From NCBI RefSeq assembly GCF_030818075.1, contig NZ_JAUSZZ010000001.1, forward strand, positions 930,001 to 994,000: DNA of 64,000 nt. Direction: 5' to 3'. The stretch is from Microbacterium proteolyticum. GTDB lineage: Bacteria; Actinomycetota; Actinomycetes; Actinomycetales; Microbacteriaceae. Both the position numbers and the translations under genes were made by a program. The notes beneath the pieces were generated by a model. The model saw only the letters and a list, made by a program, of their open reading frames with translations, did no database searches and was not told the origin of the DNA. The number at the start of each line of letters is the position of its first letter. Positions within the stretch are counted from its first letter, which is position 1. Of this stretch, positions 8,155-17,391 are shown piece after piece.

Positions 8155-8897
8155 TCGACAAGACCGTGCCCGACGTCGCGGCGGCCGTCGCCGGCATCCC
8201 CGACGGTGCCACCGTGATGATCGGCGGCTTCGGCCGCGCCGGGCAGCCCGTCGAGCTCATCGACGCGCTCATCGCGCACGGCGCGCGCGAGCTCACCGTC
8301 GTCAACAACAACGCCGGCAACGGCGACACGGGCCTCGCGGCCCTGCTCGCGGCGGGCCAGGTGCGCAAGATGATCTGCTCGTTCCCGCGGCAGAGCGACT
8401 CATGGGTGTTCGACCGGCTGTACCGCGAGGGGAAGGTCGAGCTCGAGCTCGTGCCGCAGGGCAACCTCGCCGAGCGCATCCGCGCCGCGGGCGCCGGCAT
8501 CGGCGGCTTCTTCACCCCCACCGGGTTCGGCACGCAGCTGGCTGAGGGCAAGGAGACGCGGCGCATCGACGGCCGCGACTACGTGCTCGAGTATCCGATC
8601 CACGCCGACGTCGCGCTCATCAGCGCGCGAGCCGCCGACCGCTGGGGCAACCTCGTCTACCGCGAGACCGCGCGTAATTTCGGGCCGATCATGGCCGCGG
8701 CTGCGACGACCACCGTGGTGCAGGTCGACGAGATCGTGCCGCTCGGCTGGCTCGACCCCGAGACCGTGATCACCCCGGGGTTGTACGTCGACCGCGTCGT
8801 CGCGGTCGGGGAGCGTCCGTGGCTGCGCGACGGCGAGTTCGTGGGAGGCGTCGACATCGAGGGTCGGCCCCTCGCACCCGAGGAGGGTGCGGCATGA
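8151..8897 (+). CDS. pcaI: 3-oxoadipate CoA-transferase, subunit A
   Basis: 248-residue alpha subunit of the succinyl-CoA:3-oxoadipate CoA-transferase. Coenzyme A-binding glycine-rich stretch VMIGGFGRAGQP near residue 25, GGFFTPTGFGT around residue 120 and the conserved YPIHADVALISARAADRWGNLVYR follow the family order. GTG start overlaps the pcaC stop by four bases. Its TGA overlaps the ATG of a 23-codon reading frame that leads to pcaJ. Confidence 0.94.
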   Translation: MIDKTVPDVAAAVAGIPDGATVMIGGFGRAGQPVELIDALIAHGARELTVVNNNAGNGDTGLAALLAAGQVRKMICSFPRQSDSWVFDRLYREGKVELELVPQGNLAERIRAAGAGIGGFFTPTGFGTQLAEGKETRRIDGRDYVLEYPIHADVALISARAADRWGNLVYRETARNFGPIMAAAATTTVVQVDEIVPLGWLDPETVITPGLYVDRVVAVGERPWLRDGEFVGGVDIEGRPLAPEEGAA

Positions 8898-8965
8898 GCG
8901 TGTGGACCGCCGAGGCCGAGTCCCGCGGCGCGGATCCGCGCACCGACGAAAGGGCAGCACAGTGA
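8894..8965 (+). CDS. 23-codon bridging reading frame between pcaI and pcaJ
   Basis: ATG overlaps the pcaI stop (ATGA) and its TGA overlaps the pcaJ GTG (GTGA), so it exactly bridges the two genes. The 23-residue product begins MSVWTAEAES, is hydrophilic and has no recognisable domain. It may be a translated spacer that keeps ribosomes moving into pcaJ rather than a functional peptide. It could also be chance, although both junctions match the coupling style of the operon. Confidence 0.35.
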   Translation: MSVWTAEAESRGADPRTDERAAQ

Positions 8966-9600
8966 CCACCCGCATCTCCCGGCGCGACCTCGCCGCCCGA
9001 CTGGCATCCGACATTCCCGAGGGCGCCGTCGTGAACCTGGGCATCGGGGCGCCCACCCTCGTGGCCGACTACTTGCCCGAAGGCCTCGAGATCGTGCTGC
9101 ACACCGAGAACGGCATGCTCGGTATGGGCCCGGCGCCCGAGCGAGGGCGGGTGGATCCGGATCTCATCAACGCGGGCAAGCAGCCGGTCACGGCGCTCGC
9201 CGGAGCCGCATACTTCCACCACGCCGACTCGTTCGCGATGATGCGCGGCGGGCACCTCGACGTGTGCGTGCTGGGGGCGTTCCAGGTGTCGGCGACCGGC
9301 GACCTCGCCAACTGGTCGACGGGCGAGCCCGGGGCCATCCCGGCGGTGGGCGGCGCGATGGACCTCGCCATCGGCGCGAAGGACGTCTACGTCATGACCG
9401 ACCTGCTGACGAAGGGCGGCGAGCCCAAGCTCGTCGAGGTGTGCACCTACCCCCTCACCGGCGTCGGATGCGTCTCGCGCGTCTACACCGACCACGGCGT
9501 CTTCGACGTCACGCCTGACGGCTTCCGCGTGCGCGAGCTGTTCGGCGACAACACGCATGACGAGATCGAGGCGCTGCTCGGTCTGGAACTGGAGGCCTGA
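8962..9600 (+). CDS. pcaJ: 3-oxoadipate CoA-transferase, subunit B
   Basis: 212-residue beta subunit carrying the catalytic glutamate in HTENGMLGMGP (residues about 47-57), followed by the conserved VDPDLINAGKQPVT and FHHADSFAMMRGGHLD. The GTG at 8962 was chosen because the homology starts there (TTRISRRDLAARLAS) and it has an AAAGG site; an ATG farther upstream gives a non-homologous leader. Separated from pcaI by 64 bases, which the 23-codon frame spans. Confidence 0.94.
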   Translation: MTTRISRRDLAARLASDIPEGAVVNLGIGAPTLVADYLPEGLEIVLHTENGMLGMGPAPERGRVDPDLINAGKQPVTALAGAAYFHHADSFAMMRGGHLDVCVLGAFQVSATGDLANWSTGEPGAIPAVGGAMDLAIGAKDVYVMTDLLTKGGEPKLVEVCTYPLTGVGCVSRVYTDHGVFDVTPDGFRVRELFGDNTHDEIEALLGLELEA

Positions 9601-9603
9601 GCC

Positions 9604-10770
<1,167 letters not shown>

Positions 10771-10815
10771 GTCCCGGCATCCGGGCTACCTCTTGCTCCG
10801 GGGGCGCGCGCATGC

Positions 10816-11384
10816 GTGTCCCACTTCGTGCGGGTTTGGGCGGCTGGGGCTGCACTTTGCGGGACATGGGGTGCGGTGGGTGAGCTGAGCCGTGGGTGGG
10901 CTGTGCCGTGGGTGGGCTGTGCCCTGGGTGGGCTGTGCCGTGGGTGGGCTGTGCCTTGGGTCGGGGTGAGCGTGTCCCACTTCGTGCGGGTTTGGGCGGC
11001 TGGGGCTGCACTTTGTGGGACATGGGGTGCGGTGGGTGGGCTGTGCCGTGGGTGGGCTGTGCCGTGGGTGGGCTGTGCCGTGGGTCGGGGCGCGCGTGTC
11101 CCACTTCGTGCGGGTTTGGGCGGCTGGGGCTGCACATTGTGGGACATGGGGTGCGGTGGGTGGGCTGTGCCGTGGGTGGGCTGAGCCGTGGGTGGGCTGT
11201 GCCGTGGGTCGGGGCGCGCGTGTCCCACTTCGTGCGGGTTTGGGCGGCTGGGGCTGCACTTCGTGGGACATGGGGTGCGGTGGGTGAGCGGAGCCCGACG
11301 CGAGGTTCGTATGTCCCACTTTGCGCGGTGTGGGGGTGCTCCAGACAGCCGGTTTCGGGACATGGTCTGTGCACAAGTGGGACG
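10816..11384. repeat. Tandem array of 124-bp units with TGTCCCAC hairpins
   Basis: Units start with GTGTCCCACTTCGTGCGGGT at 10816, 10972, 11096 and 11220, with a diverged copy at 11311. The last full units are 124 bp apart and the first is 156 bp because of extra internal copies of CCGTGGGTGGGCTGTG. Each unit contains TGTCCCAC and, about 28 bases on, GTGGGACA, able to pair as an 8-bp stem. The array fills the 774-bp gene-free stretch between pcaF and the first fusion gene. Reading frames across it are artefacts of the repeat. Confidence 0.85.
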
Positions 11385-11477
11385 AGGGGTCGCTGAGTGG
11401 GCGCAGGACGCAGGACGCAGGACGCGGGACGGGTGCGGGAGCAGGTGTGAAGCCGCGGGTGATGCGCGGCATCAGAA

Positions 11478-11497
11478 CCTCTTATGTCTGAAAGAGG
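11478..11497. promoter_or_regulatory. Candidate operator upstream of the fused deglycosidase operon
   Basis: CCTCTT and AAGAGG form a 6-bp inverted repeat around TTATGTCTGAA, about 48 bp before the 11545 start. The centre matches the left half of the perfect palindrome at 21934-21950 upstream of the split deglycosidase genes. Candidate only; the binding protein is unknown. Confidence 0.35.
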
Positions 11498-11544
11498 CCA
11501 AAGCGGGGTAGCGTCGAAGCGAACCACAGAGAGAGTGAGCGACG

Positions 11545-12846
11545 ATGCTTCTCGAAAGAGACCTCATCCAGTCCGTCGGCTTCCGCAACGTCCGCGAGGG
11601 CGGTGAGATCACCGGCTTCCAGTTCCGCGTCCGGATGCCGTCGTACCGCGGCATGGCGGCCTCGCTGATCGACGGCATCGGCGTCCGCATCCCGGGTCTG
11701 GTCGACGTCGCGCCCGACGTGCCGCTGTGGACCCTGCAGGGCGGGACCTACACGCTCGCCGAGCTGTGGGACGGCGACGGCGTGCGCTGGCCGCTCGAGG
11801 ACGCCGCGATCATCACCGTGCCGCTTCCCGGTGGTCTGCCCGACGGGGTGCACGAGTTGTCGATCGAGCTGCGGCTGCGGATGTCGTACATCCCGCAGGA
11901 GCACCAGCCGAGCACCTACCGGGTCACCAAGCACGTCACGCTCGCGCCCGAGGCACCCGGCGCCCCGTTCCGATACGGCGTCTCGCTCTACAGCTACATG
12001 AGCGATTTCGGCACGGTCATGGACCTCGAGACCGCCATGGCCTCGATCGCCGACCTGGGGGCGACGGGCCTGGAGATCCTCGGCGAAGCGCACGTGCCGA
12101 ACTACCCGAACCCCACCGACGCGTGGGTCGAGCAGTGGTTCGCCCTGCTCGAGAAGTACGGGCTCGAGCCCACCAACATGGGCTCGTGGATCGACACGCG
12201 CCTGCACTCCAGCGGCCCGAACGGCCGTGACATGACGGTCGAGGAGGGCACGGCGGCCCTGCAGCGCGACCTGCGCCTGGCCAAGCGCCTGGGCTTCCGT
12301 TTCGTGCGACCCAAGATCGGGGTCGTCTCGGGCGATCTCGTCCCGCACCCGATCTGGACCGAGGTCGTCGAGGCATCCCTCCCGCTCGCCGAAGAGCTCG
12401 ACGTCATCATCTGCCCCGAGATCCACTCACCGACCCCCATCAAGCACGAGGTCGTCGACGACTACATCGCCCTCATCCACCGCACCGGTACGAAGCACTT
12501 CGGCCTGCTGCTGGACACCGGCATCTTCCAGGACCGCCCGATTCCGCTGAAGCCCGGTGAGCTGCCGGGCCAGCGCCCGGCGTTCCTCGACGGCATCCAC
12601 GTCGACCCGAACGATGTGTTCGACGTGATCGAGAACGTCGTGTTCATCCAGGCGAAGTTCCACGACATCGACGAGGAGCTCGACGACAAGCAGATCCCCT
12701 GGGAGCCGGTGCTGAAGGCCCTCAAGGACGCGGGCTACACCGGCTACCTCTCCAGCGAGTACGAGGGAGAGCGTGAGCCGTGGCGCTCCATCGAGCAGGT
12801 GCGCCGCCAACACTCGCTCATCCGCCAGATCGCCGACCGGATCTGA
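11545..12846 (+). CDS. Single-chain C-glycoside deglycosidase-like protein (DUF6379 fused to TIM barrel)
   Basis: 433 residues. Residues 1-135 form a beta-rich DUF6379 domain (VHELSIELRLRMSYIP near its end), the beta subunit type of the CarB/CarC and DgpB/DgpC C-glycoside deglycosidases. Residues 145-433 are a sugar phosphate isomerase/epimerase TIM barrel, the alpha type. Three expected metal-site positions are kept: Glu292 (ICPEIHS), Asp324 (LLLDTG) and Glu405 (SSEYEG). The position usually His in HVHAKF is Gln369 (FIQAKF). Characterised enzymes have separate subunits, so this is a natural fusion in beta-alpha order. ATG at 11545 after GAGAGAG. Eight bases separate it from a second fusion gene. 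Expected substrate: a 3-keto glycoside; the reaction is inferred. Confidence 0.7.
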   Translation: MLLERDLIQSVGFRNVREGGEITGFQFRVRMPSYRGMAASLIDGIGVRIPGLVDVAPDVPLWTLQGGTYTLAELWDGDGVRWPLEDAAIITVPLPGGLPDGVHELSIELRLRMSYIPQEHQPSTYRVTKHVTLAPEAPGAPFRYGVSLYSYMSDFGTVMDLETAMASIADLGATGLEILGEAHVPNYPNPTDAWVEQWFALLEKYGLEPTNMGSWIDTRLHSSGPNGRDMTVEEGTAALQRDLRLAKRLGFRFVRPKIGVVSGDLVPHPIWTEVVEASLPLAEELDVIICPEIHSPTPIKHEVVDDYIALIHRTGTKHFGLLLDTGIFQDRPIPLKPGELPGQRPAFLDGIHVDPNDVFDVIENVVFIQAKFHDIDEELDDKQIPWEPVLKALKDAGYTGYLSSEYEGEREPWRSIEQVRRQHSLIRQIADRI

Positions 12847-12854
12847 GGAACGTC

Positions 12855-14333
12855 ATGCCCAACGGACTCATTCACGACGACAGCCTGCGCGCGCACCCCG
12901 AGGGACTCGCGCTGCGGCTCACGATCCCCTGGTACCGGAGCCTCTGGCTGTCGTCGGTGACGACGCTCGACCTGACCGTCGACGGCGAGCAGGTGGATGC
13001 CGACGACCTCCGCGTCGAGTTCGGTGACGCCTCGTACCGACTCGACGAACTCCCGCAGCAGAGCGAACGGCTCTGGTTCCTGCAGGAGCACCCCCTCCTC
13101 GTCGCCCGCCGCCCCGAGCCGGTCGCCCTCGGCGAGACCCACGACGTCGTGCTGCACGGCGAGCTGCGCCTGCCGTACATGCAGATCGCCCCCGGGCAGG
13201 ACGGCGGGCCGGGGCTCTACGTGCCGAACGTCGTGCACGACGTGAAACCCCTTACGGTCGTCGATGCGGATGCCACGCCCCCGGCGCTCGTGTCCGACGT
13301 CACGCCCCCGCCGCCGGCCGCCGACGACGATCCGTTCCGCCTCGGCCTGACGCTGTACTCGGCGAGCGCGGAGTTCCGCGCCGGCTACTACGACTTCGAC
13401 GGGCTGCTGGACCGGGTGGCGGAGCTGGGGATCGGCCCGGGCATCGAGATCGTGGCATCCCAGGTGCTGCCGACCTACCCGGTCGTCTCCGACGCGTTCG
13501 TCGACACGTGGCGCGCGGCGTTCGACCGGCACGGCTTCGTCGCCAGCTCGTTCGGCGCGAATCTCGACATGGGGCGGCGTCGCGACCGCGACATGACGCC
13601 CGACGAGGAGTTCGCGTTCTCGAAGCTCATGTTCGAGGGGGCGAAGAAGCTGGGCTTCCCGCTCGTGCGCATCCAGAGCGCCAAGCCCGAGCTGCTGCGT
13701 CGCCTGCTGCCGATCGCCGAAGACCTCGAGCTGAAGCTCGCGTACGAGATCCACGCCCCGATGGGGCCGAACGCCGAGCCGATTCTGCGCGTGCGCGAGA
13801 CGTACGCCGAGCTCGACTCGCCCCTGCTCGGCTTCGTCGCCGACTTCTCGTCGACCATGCACGCCATGTCGCCGACGCTGCTGCGGGCCGTGCAGCGCGC
13901 CGGGCTCGACGAGGAGGCGGTCGCGAAGCTGCAGGAGATCTGGACGACGGATGCCACGATGCAGGCGCGCCAGCAGGAGTTCATCGCGTACCTGCGCGGA
14001 CGGGACTTCGACCCGGGCCGCCTCGGTGCCTTCGCGCACCTCGCGTTCAACATGCACGGCCACGTCGACCCGCGCGAGTGGGCCGACATCATGCCGCAGA
14101 TCCTGCACGTGCACGCGAAGTTCTACGACATCGACGACGCGGGGCAGGAACCGGCCATCGACTACCCGGAGCTCGTGCGGGTGTTCGTCGAGGGCGGCTA
14201 CCGCGGCTTCTGGTCGAGCGAGTGGGAGGGTCACGCCTTCGCCGAACTCGGCGAGGTCGACCCGCTGCTCTTGGTCAGGCGCCAGCACGACCTCATCCGC
14301 GCGTCGATGCGGGCGGTGACGGCGGGGGTCTGA
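12855..14333 (+). CDS. Second single-chain DUF6379/TIM-barrel deglycosidase-like protein
   Basis: 492 residues. The N-terminal 130 residues are DUF6379 (RLTIPWYRSLWLSSVTTLDL, LRLPYMQIAPGQDGGPG) and closely resemble the free subunit at 25595. A Pro/Asp-rich linker (TPPPPAADDDP) leads to a TIM barrel from about residue 160 that resembles the free alpha protein at 23736. The full metal set is present: Glu298 (YEIHAP), Asp330 (VADFSS), His420 (HVHAKFYD) and Glu456 (SSEWEG). It therefore looks like an intact one-chain version of the 23736/25595 pair. Co-transcribed with 11545. Activity on C- or O-glycosides is inferred from family only. Confidence 0.72.
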   Translation: MPNGLIHDDSLRAHPEGLALRLTIPWYRSLWLSSVTTLDLTVDGEQVDADDLRVEFGDASYRLDELPQQSERLWFLQEHPLLVARRPEPVALGETHDVVLHGELRLPYMQIAPGQDGGPGLYVPNVVHDVKPLTVVDADATPPALVSDVTPPPPAADDDPFRLGLTLYSASAEFRAGYYDFDGLLDRVAELGIGPGIEIVASQVLPTYPVVSDAFVDTWRAAFDRHGFVASSFGANLDMGRRRDRDMTPDEEFAFSKLMFEGAKKLGFPLVRIQSAKPELLRRLLPIAEDLELKLAYEIHAPMGPNAEPILRVRETYAELDSPLLGFVADFSSTMHAMSPTLLRAVQRAGLDEEAVAKLQEIWTTDATMQARQQEFIAYLRGRDFDPGRLGAFAHLAFNMHGHVDPREWADIMPQILHVHAKFYDIDDAGQEPAIDYPELVRVFVEGGYRGFWSSEWEGHAFAELGEVDPLLLVRRQHDLIRASMRAVTAGV

Positions 14334-14441
14334 CGCGCCGCCGGGTGGGCGAGCCCGGGTATCTCGGACACGTGACCCCACCTCGAAGGGCGGGCGGGAA
14401 TTACGCGGTTGTAGTTTCGAAGCTTCGCTCGGAGCGGCGAC

Positions 14442-14505
14442 TTTCCACAGGGCGTGTGCACAGAGAACCGGGGTTTACGCACACCTCTCCACAGAGTTAT
14501 CCACA
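14442..14505. other. Cluster of DnaA-box-like nonamers
   Basis: TTATCCACA at 14497-14505 is a consensus DnaA box. Three near matches lie just before it: TTTCCACAG (14442), TGTGCACAG (14455) and TCTCCACAG (14486). They sit in the gene-free stretch between convergent genes. No dnaA, dnaN or AT-rich unwinding region is present, so this is not the origin; a DnaA-titrating site or coincidence are possible. Confidence 0.35.
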
Positions 14506-14654
14506 GGTGTGAGGGAATTCTCTCGTAGGGGCGTGCGGCCCGGACCGGGTGAGGGGTCGGATGCCGAGCCGTCGGGCGTCCACGAGACTCCGTCGGGGTG
14601 TTTCCGAGGCTCGACGCGGTCGCTGTCGCTGTCGCTGTTACGGTCGCGGCTCGC

Positions 14655-14860
14655 GTGGCGCGGGGCGCAGGGCCGCGGGCGGAGCGTCACGGGGCGCGGG
14701 GCGTAGGGCCGCGGGCGGAGCGTCACGGGGCGCGGGGCGCAGAGTCGTAGGCCGCGCGTCGCGGGACGCCGGGCGTGCGACGGGGTGGGGCGCGTGGCGC
14801 GTGGCGCAGGCCGCGCGTCGCGGGACGCCGGGCGTGCGACGGGGCGGGTCAGTGTGGCGC
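14655..14860. repeat. Degenerate GC-rich tandem repeats beside LysR gene
   Basis: About three copies of a 36-bp unit containing GCGTCACGGGGCGCGGGGCG (to about 14745), then two 59-bp-spaced copies containing GGCCGCGCGTCGCGGGACGC (near 14750 and 14809). They end at the LysR stop codon. With the DnaA-like boxes they account for the 529-bp gap between the convergent fusion gene and lysR; I see no gene in it. Confidence 0.65.
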
Positions 14861-14862
14861 GG

Positions 14863-15804
14863 TCAGTGTGGCGCGTGGCCCGCGGCGATCACGCGACCGG
14901 CCTCGGCGAAGAGGCCGCGCATCCACTCGTGCTCGGGATCCCGGTTGTGCGAGGGATGCCACCACAGCGCGCTCACGATGGGAGTCGCCACGAACGGCAG
15001 CGGCACCACGCGGATCCCGCCGATGCGCAGCAGGTGCGGGGCCAGGGCCGACTGCACCAGTCCGACGCGGCGTGTGCCGCTGATGAAGTGACCGACCGAC
15101 AGGAAGCTCTCCAGCACGACCTCGATGTGCGGCTCGACGCCGAGCTGCTGGATCTGTCGAGCGGCCGAGGTGAAGGCCGAGCGCGACTGGAAGGTCAGCA
15201 CCCACGGCATGTCGGCCAGGTTCTGCATCGTGAGCTCGTCGCCGACGGCGTCGTTGTCGTCGGCGACGACGGCGAGCCAGTCGTCCTGCCAGAGGTCGAG
15301 GTAGGGCAGGTCCGAGACCGGCCCGTGGGGGATCACCATCGCATCGGCCGATCGCAGTCGGGTCGCCGCGTCTTCGACGATGCCGGGATTGTGCAGCATG
15401 AAGCGGAAGCGCACCCCGGGCGCGCGCTCGGCGGCGAGTTGCGACACGATCGTGCCGACGGTGACGAAACCGTAGTCCGACCCGTAGATCGAGAACTCCC
15501 GCGCGGACTCCGACGGCGACCACGACGCCTGACTCTCGAAGACGCGCCGGGCGGCCTCGAGGGCCGTGCTCGTGTGGTCGGTGAGACGGATCGCGAACGG
15601 GGTCAGCTCGTAGGTGTTGCCCCGACGCGCGAGGATCTGGTCGTTGAAGTGCGTACGCAGGCGCGAGAGTGAGGCGCTGAGGGCGGGCTGGCTGAGGTGC
15701 AGGCTTTCCGCCGCGCGCGTGACGCTGCGCTCCGTGAGCAGGGCGTCGAGCGCGACGAGGAGGTTGAGGTCGAGGCGCGAGAGCGTCGCATGATCGGTCA
15801 CCAC
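14863..15804 (-). CDS. LysR-family transcriptional regulator
   Basis: 313 residues. The winged helix-turn-helix is at residues 8-65 (LDLNLLVALDALLTERSVTRAAESLHLSQPALSASLSRLR in register), followed by a substrate-binding-like effector domain of normal length. It is divergent from the sugar ABC importer starting at 16031 with 226 bp between, which suggests it controls that transporter and the glycoside genes behind it. The start was set at the GTG at 15804 with AAGGA about ten bases upstream; an adjacent GTG one codon in is equally possible. The N-terminal DLNLL and effector domain resemble the NodD/LinR side of the family, which answers to aromatics; ligand unknown. Confidence 0.88.
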   Translation of the reverse strand: MVTDHATLSRLDLNLLVALDALLTERSVTRAAESLHLSQPALSASLSRLRTHFNDQILARRGNTYELTPFAIRLTDHTSTALEAARRVFESQASWSPSESAREFSIYGSDYGFVTVGTIVSQLAAERAPGVRFRFMLHNPGIVEDAATRLRSADAMVIPHGPVSDLPYLDLWQDDWLAVVADDNDAVGDELTMQNLADMPWVLTFQSRSAFTSAARQIQQLGVEPHIEVVLESFLSVGHFISGTRRVGLVQSALAPHLLRIGGIRVVPLPFVATPIVSALWWHPSHNRDPEHEWMRGLFAEAGRVIAAGHAPH

Positions 15805-16030
15805 GTCGTGATCCTTCGTCGGGGGAGCTGTGGCGAAAGTGTATCAATCACGTCTATGCCGGTGCTAGTGCGTATATCTCTGAGCGATGCGTGTTCTGCG
15901 GCGCCGCCCCTTATGCGCCGCATCGCAAAGACTTATGTGCTTTTCTGGCGCATCGCGCCGATACTGAGTCACACAGCACAGGCGCTTCCGCTGAAGGGAC
16001 CGCCGACAACGACGTCAGAAAGGCTGGCCC

Positions 16031-17323
16031 ATGGCTCCGCAACGCCGCTTCACGCGTATCGCAGGTCTTCTCGTTCTTCCCGCCACCGCTTCCCTCGTGC
16101 TCGCCGGGTGCTCCGGCTCCGGCTCGGGCGACGCCTCGCAGGGCGGATCGAACTCGTTCTCCCTCACCTACGCCACCTCCAACAACATCGAAAGCCCCTT
16201 CGAGGCGCTGGCGAAGAAGTACATGGAGGCGAACCCCGATGTCACCATCACCCTGAACCCCCAACCGAACGACACGTACGGCGACACGCTGCGCACGCAG
16301 CTGCAGGCGGGCAACGCCTCCGACGTCCTCGAGACCGAGGCGGGGAGCGGCCAGACCCGCAGCATCATCCCGCTCGCCAGGGCCAACTTCCTCGAGCCGC
16401 TGCCGGAGTCGGTGAAGGACGTCATCCCGGCGGGCAGCGAAAACCTCGTGACACTGGACGGCACCATCTACGGCCAGCCGTTGGGCATCTCGTACGCCGG
16501 TCTCATCTACAACGAGGTGGCGGCCACCGCGGCCGGCATCACCTCCTTCGCCACGACCGAGAACGAGCTGATCACGCAGTGTCAGGAGGCGAGCGCGGCG
16601 GGGAAGAGCCTGTTCGTCCTGGCGGGAGCGACCGTGCCGAACGCCGGCATCACGGCATCCATCGTCGCCGCCACCCGCGTGTACGCCGAGACGCCGGACT
16701 GGAACCAGCAGCGACTCGACGGTGAGGTGACCTTCGCCGACAGCGCCGGGTGGAAGGACACGCTCGAGACCGTCAAGAAGTTGTACGACGAGGGCTGCTT
16801 CCAGGCGGGGGCGGAAGGCGCCGGATTCGACGCCATCACCAACGGCCTGACGTCGGGAACGAACATCAGCTTCTTCGGCCCCGTTTCCAACGCCGCGCAG
16901 CTGCAGTCGGCCGCTCCCGAGCAGAAGTTCGTCGCCCAGGCGTTCCCGCCGGCCACGGCCGGTGACAAGTCCTTCGGCGTGGCCAGCCCCACGTATTCGC
17001 TGTCGCTGAACGCCGCCTCCGCGAACAAGGACGCCGCGAACGCCTTCCTCGACTGGGTGGCCGCGCCCGAGCAGGCCAACCTGTTCGCCGATGTCTCCGG
17101 GCTGCTTCCCGTCAGCGGCCTGTCGTCGCTCGACCTGTCCAGCACGATCTACGCCGACGTCGCCGATCAGATCGAGAACGGTGACTACACCCCGCTGGCC
17201 AACTCCGACTGGCCCAACGCATCCGTCTACGACGCCCTCGCGACGGGCGTGCAGGGACTGCTGACCGGGCAGAGCACGGTCGAGAGCGTCCTCGCCTCGC
17301 TGGACACCGCCTGGGATCAGTGA
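16031..17323 (+). CDS. Sugar ABC transporter substrate-binding lipoprotein
   Basis: 430-residue extracellular binding protein of family 1. The N-terminus has a positively charged start, hydrophobic core and lipobox LVLAGC, so it should be lipid-anchored at the outer face of the membrane. The mature part begins with a Ser/Gly linker and has the alternating beta-alpha pattern typical of oligosaccharide binders (FEALAKKYMEANPDVTITL, EAGSGQTRSIIPLA). ATG at 16031 after AGAAAGG. First gene of an importer with the two permeases that follow; a strong stem-loop at 17331 separates it from them. The ligand is unknown but context suggests a glycoside. Confidence 0.9.
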   Translation: MAPQRRFTRIAGLLVLPATASLVLAGCSGSGSGDASQGGSNSFSLTYATSNNIESPFEALAKKYMEANPDVTITLNPQPNDTYGDTLRTQLQAGNASDVLETEAGSGQTRSIIPLARANFLEPLPESVKDVIPAGSENLVTLDGTIYGQPLGISYAGLIYNEVAATAAGITSFATTENELITQCQEASAAGKSLFVLAGATVPNAGITASIVAATRVYAETPDWNQQRLDGEVTFADSAGWKDTLETVKKLYDEGCFQAGAEGAGFDAITNGLTSGTNISFFGPVSNAAQLQSAAPEQKFVAQAFPPATAGDKSFGVASPTYSLSLNAASANKDAANAFLDWVAAPEQANLFADVSGLLPVSGLSSLDLSSTIYADVADQIENGDYTPLANSDWPNASVYDALATGVQGLLTGQSTVESVLASLDTAWDQ

Positions 17324-17330
17324 GTCCCCG

Positions 17331-17358
17331 CCGGCCGGAGCGCTCGCGCTCCGGCCGG
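17331..17358 (+). promoter_or_regulatory. Intercistronic stem-loop after binding-protein gene
   Basis: Perfect 12-bp stem, CCGGCCGGAGCG pairing with CGCTCCGGCCGG around a CTCG loop, eight bases after the binding-protein stop and 33 bases before the first permease. No T-tract follows. Such structures commonly protect the upstream message so the binding protein is made in excess over the permeases. Confidence 0.7.
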
Positions 17359-17391
17359 CGCATCCCCCACGACGACGGAGCAGAGGGCGAC

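Noticed and set aside
10816-11384. Tandem units and the Trp/Gly/Val-rich frames across them as CRISPR or a repeat protein gene
   Set aside because: No unique spacers, units diverge in internal copy number, and reading frames are open on both strands only because the unit lacks stops.
14442-14505. Replication origin
   Set aside because: No dnaA, dnaN, recF or AT-rich region; only one exact DnaA box.
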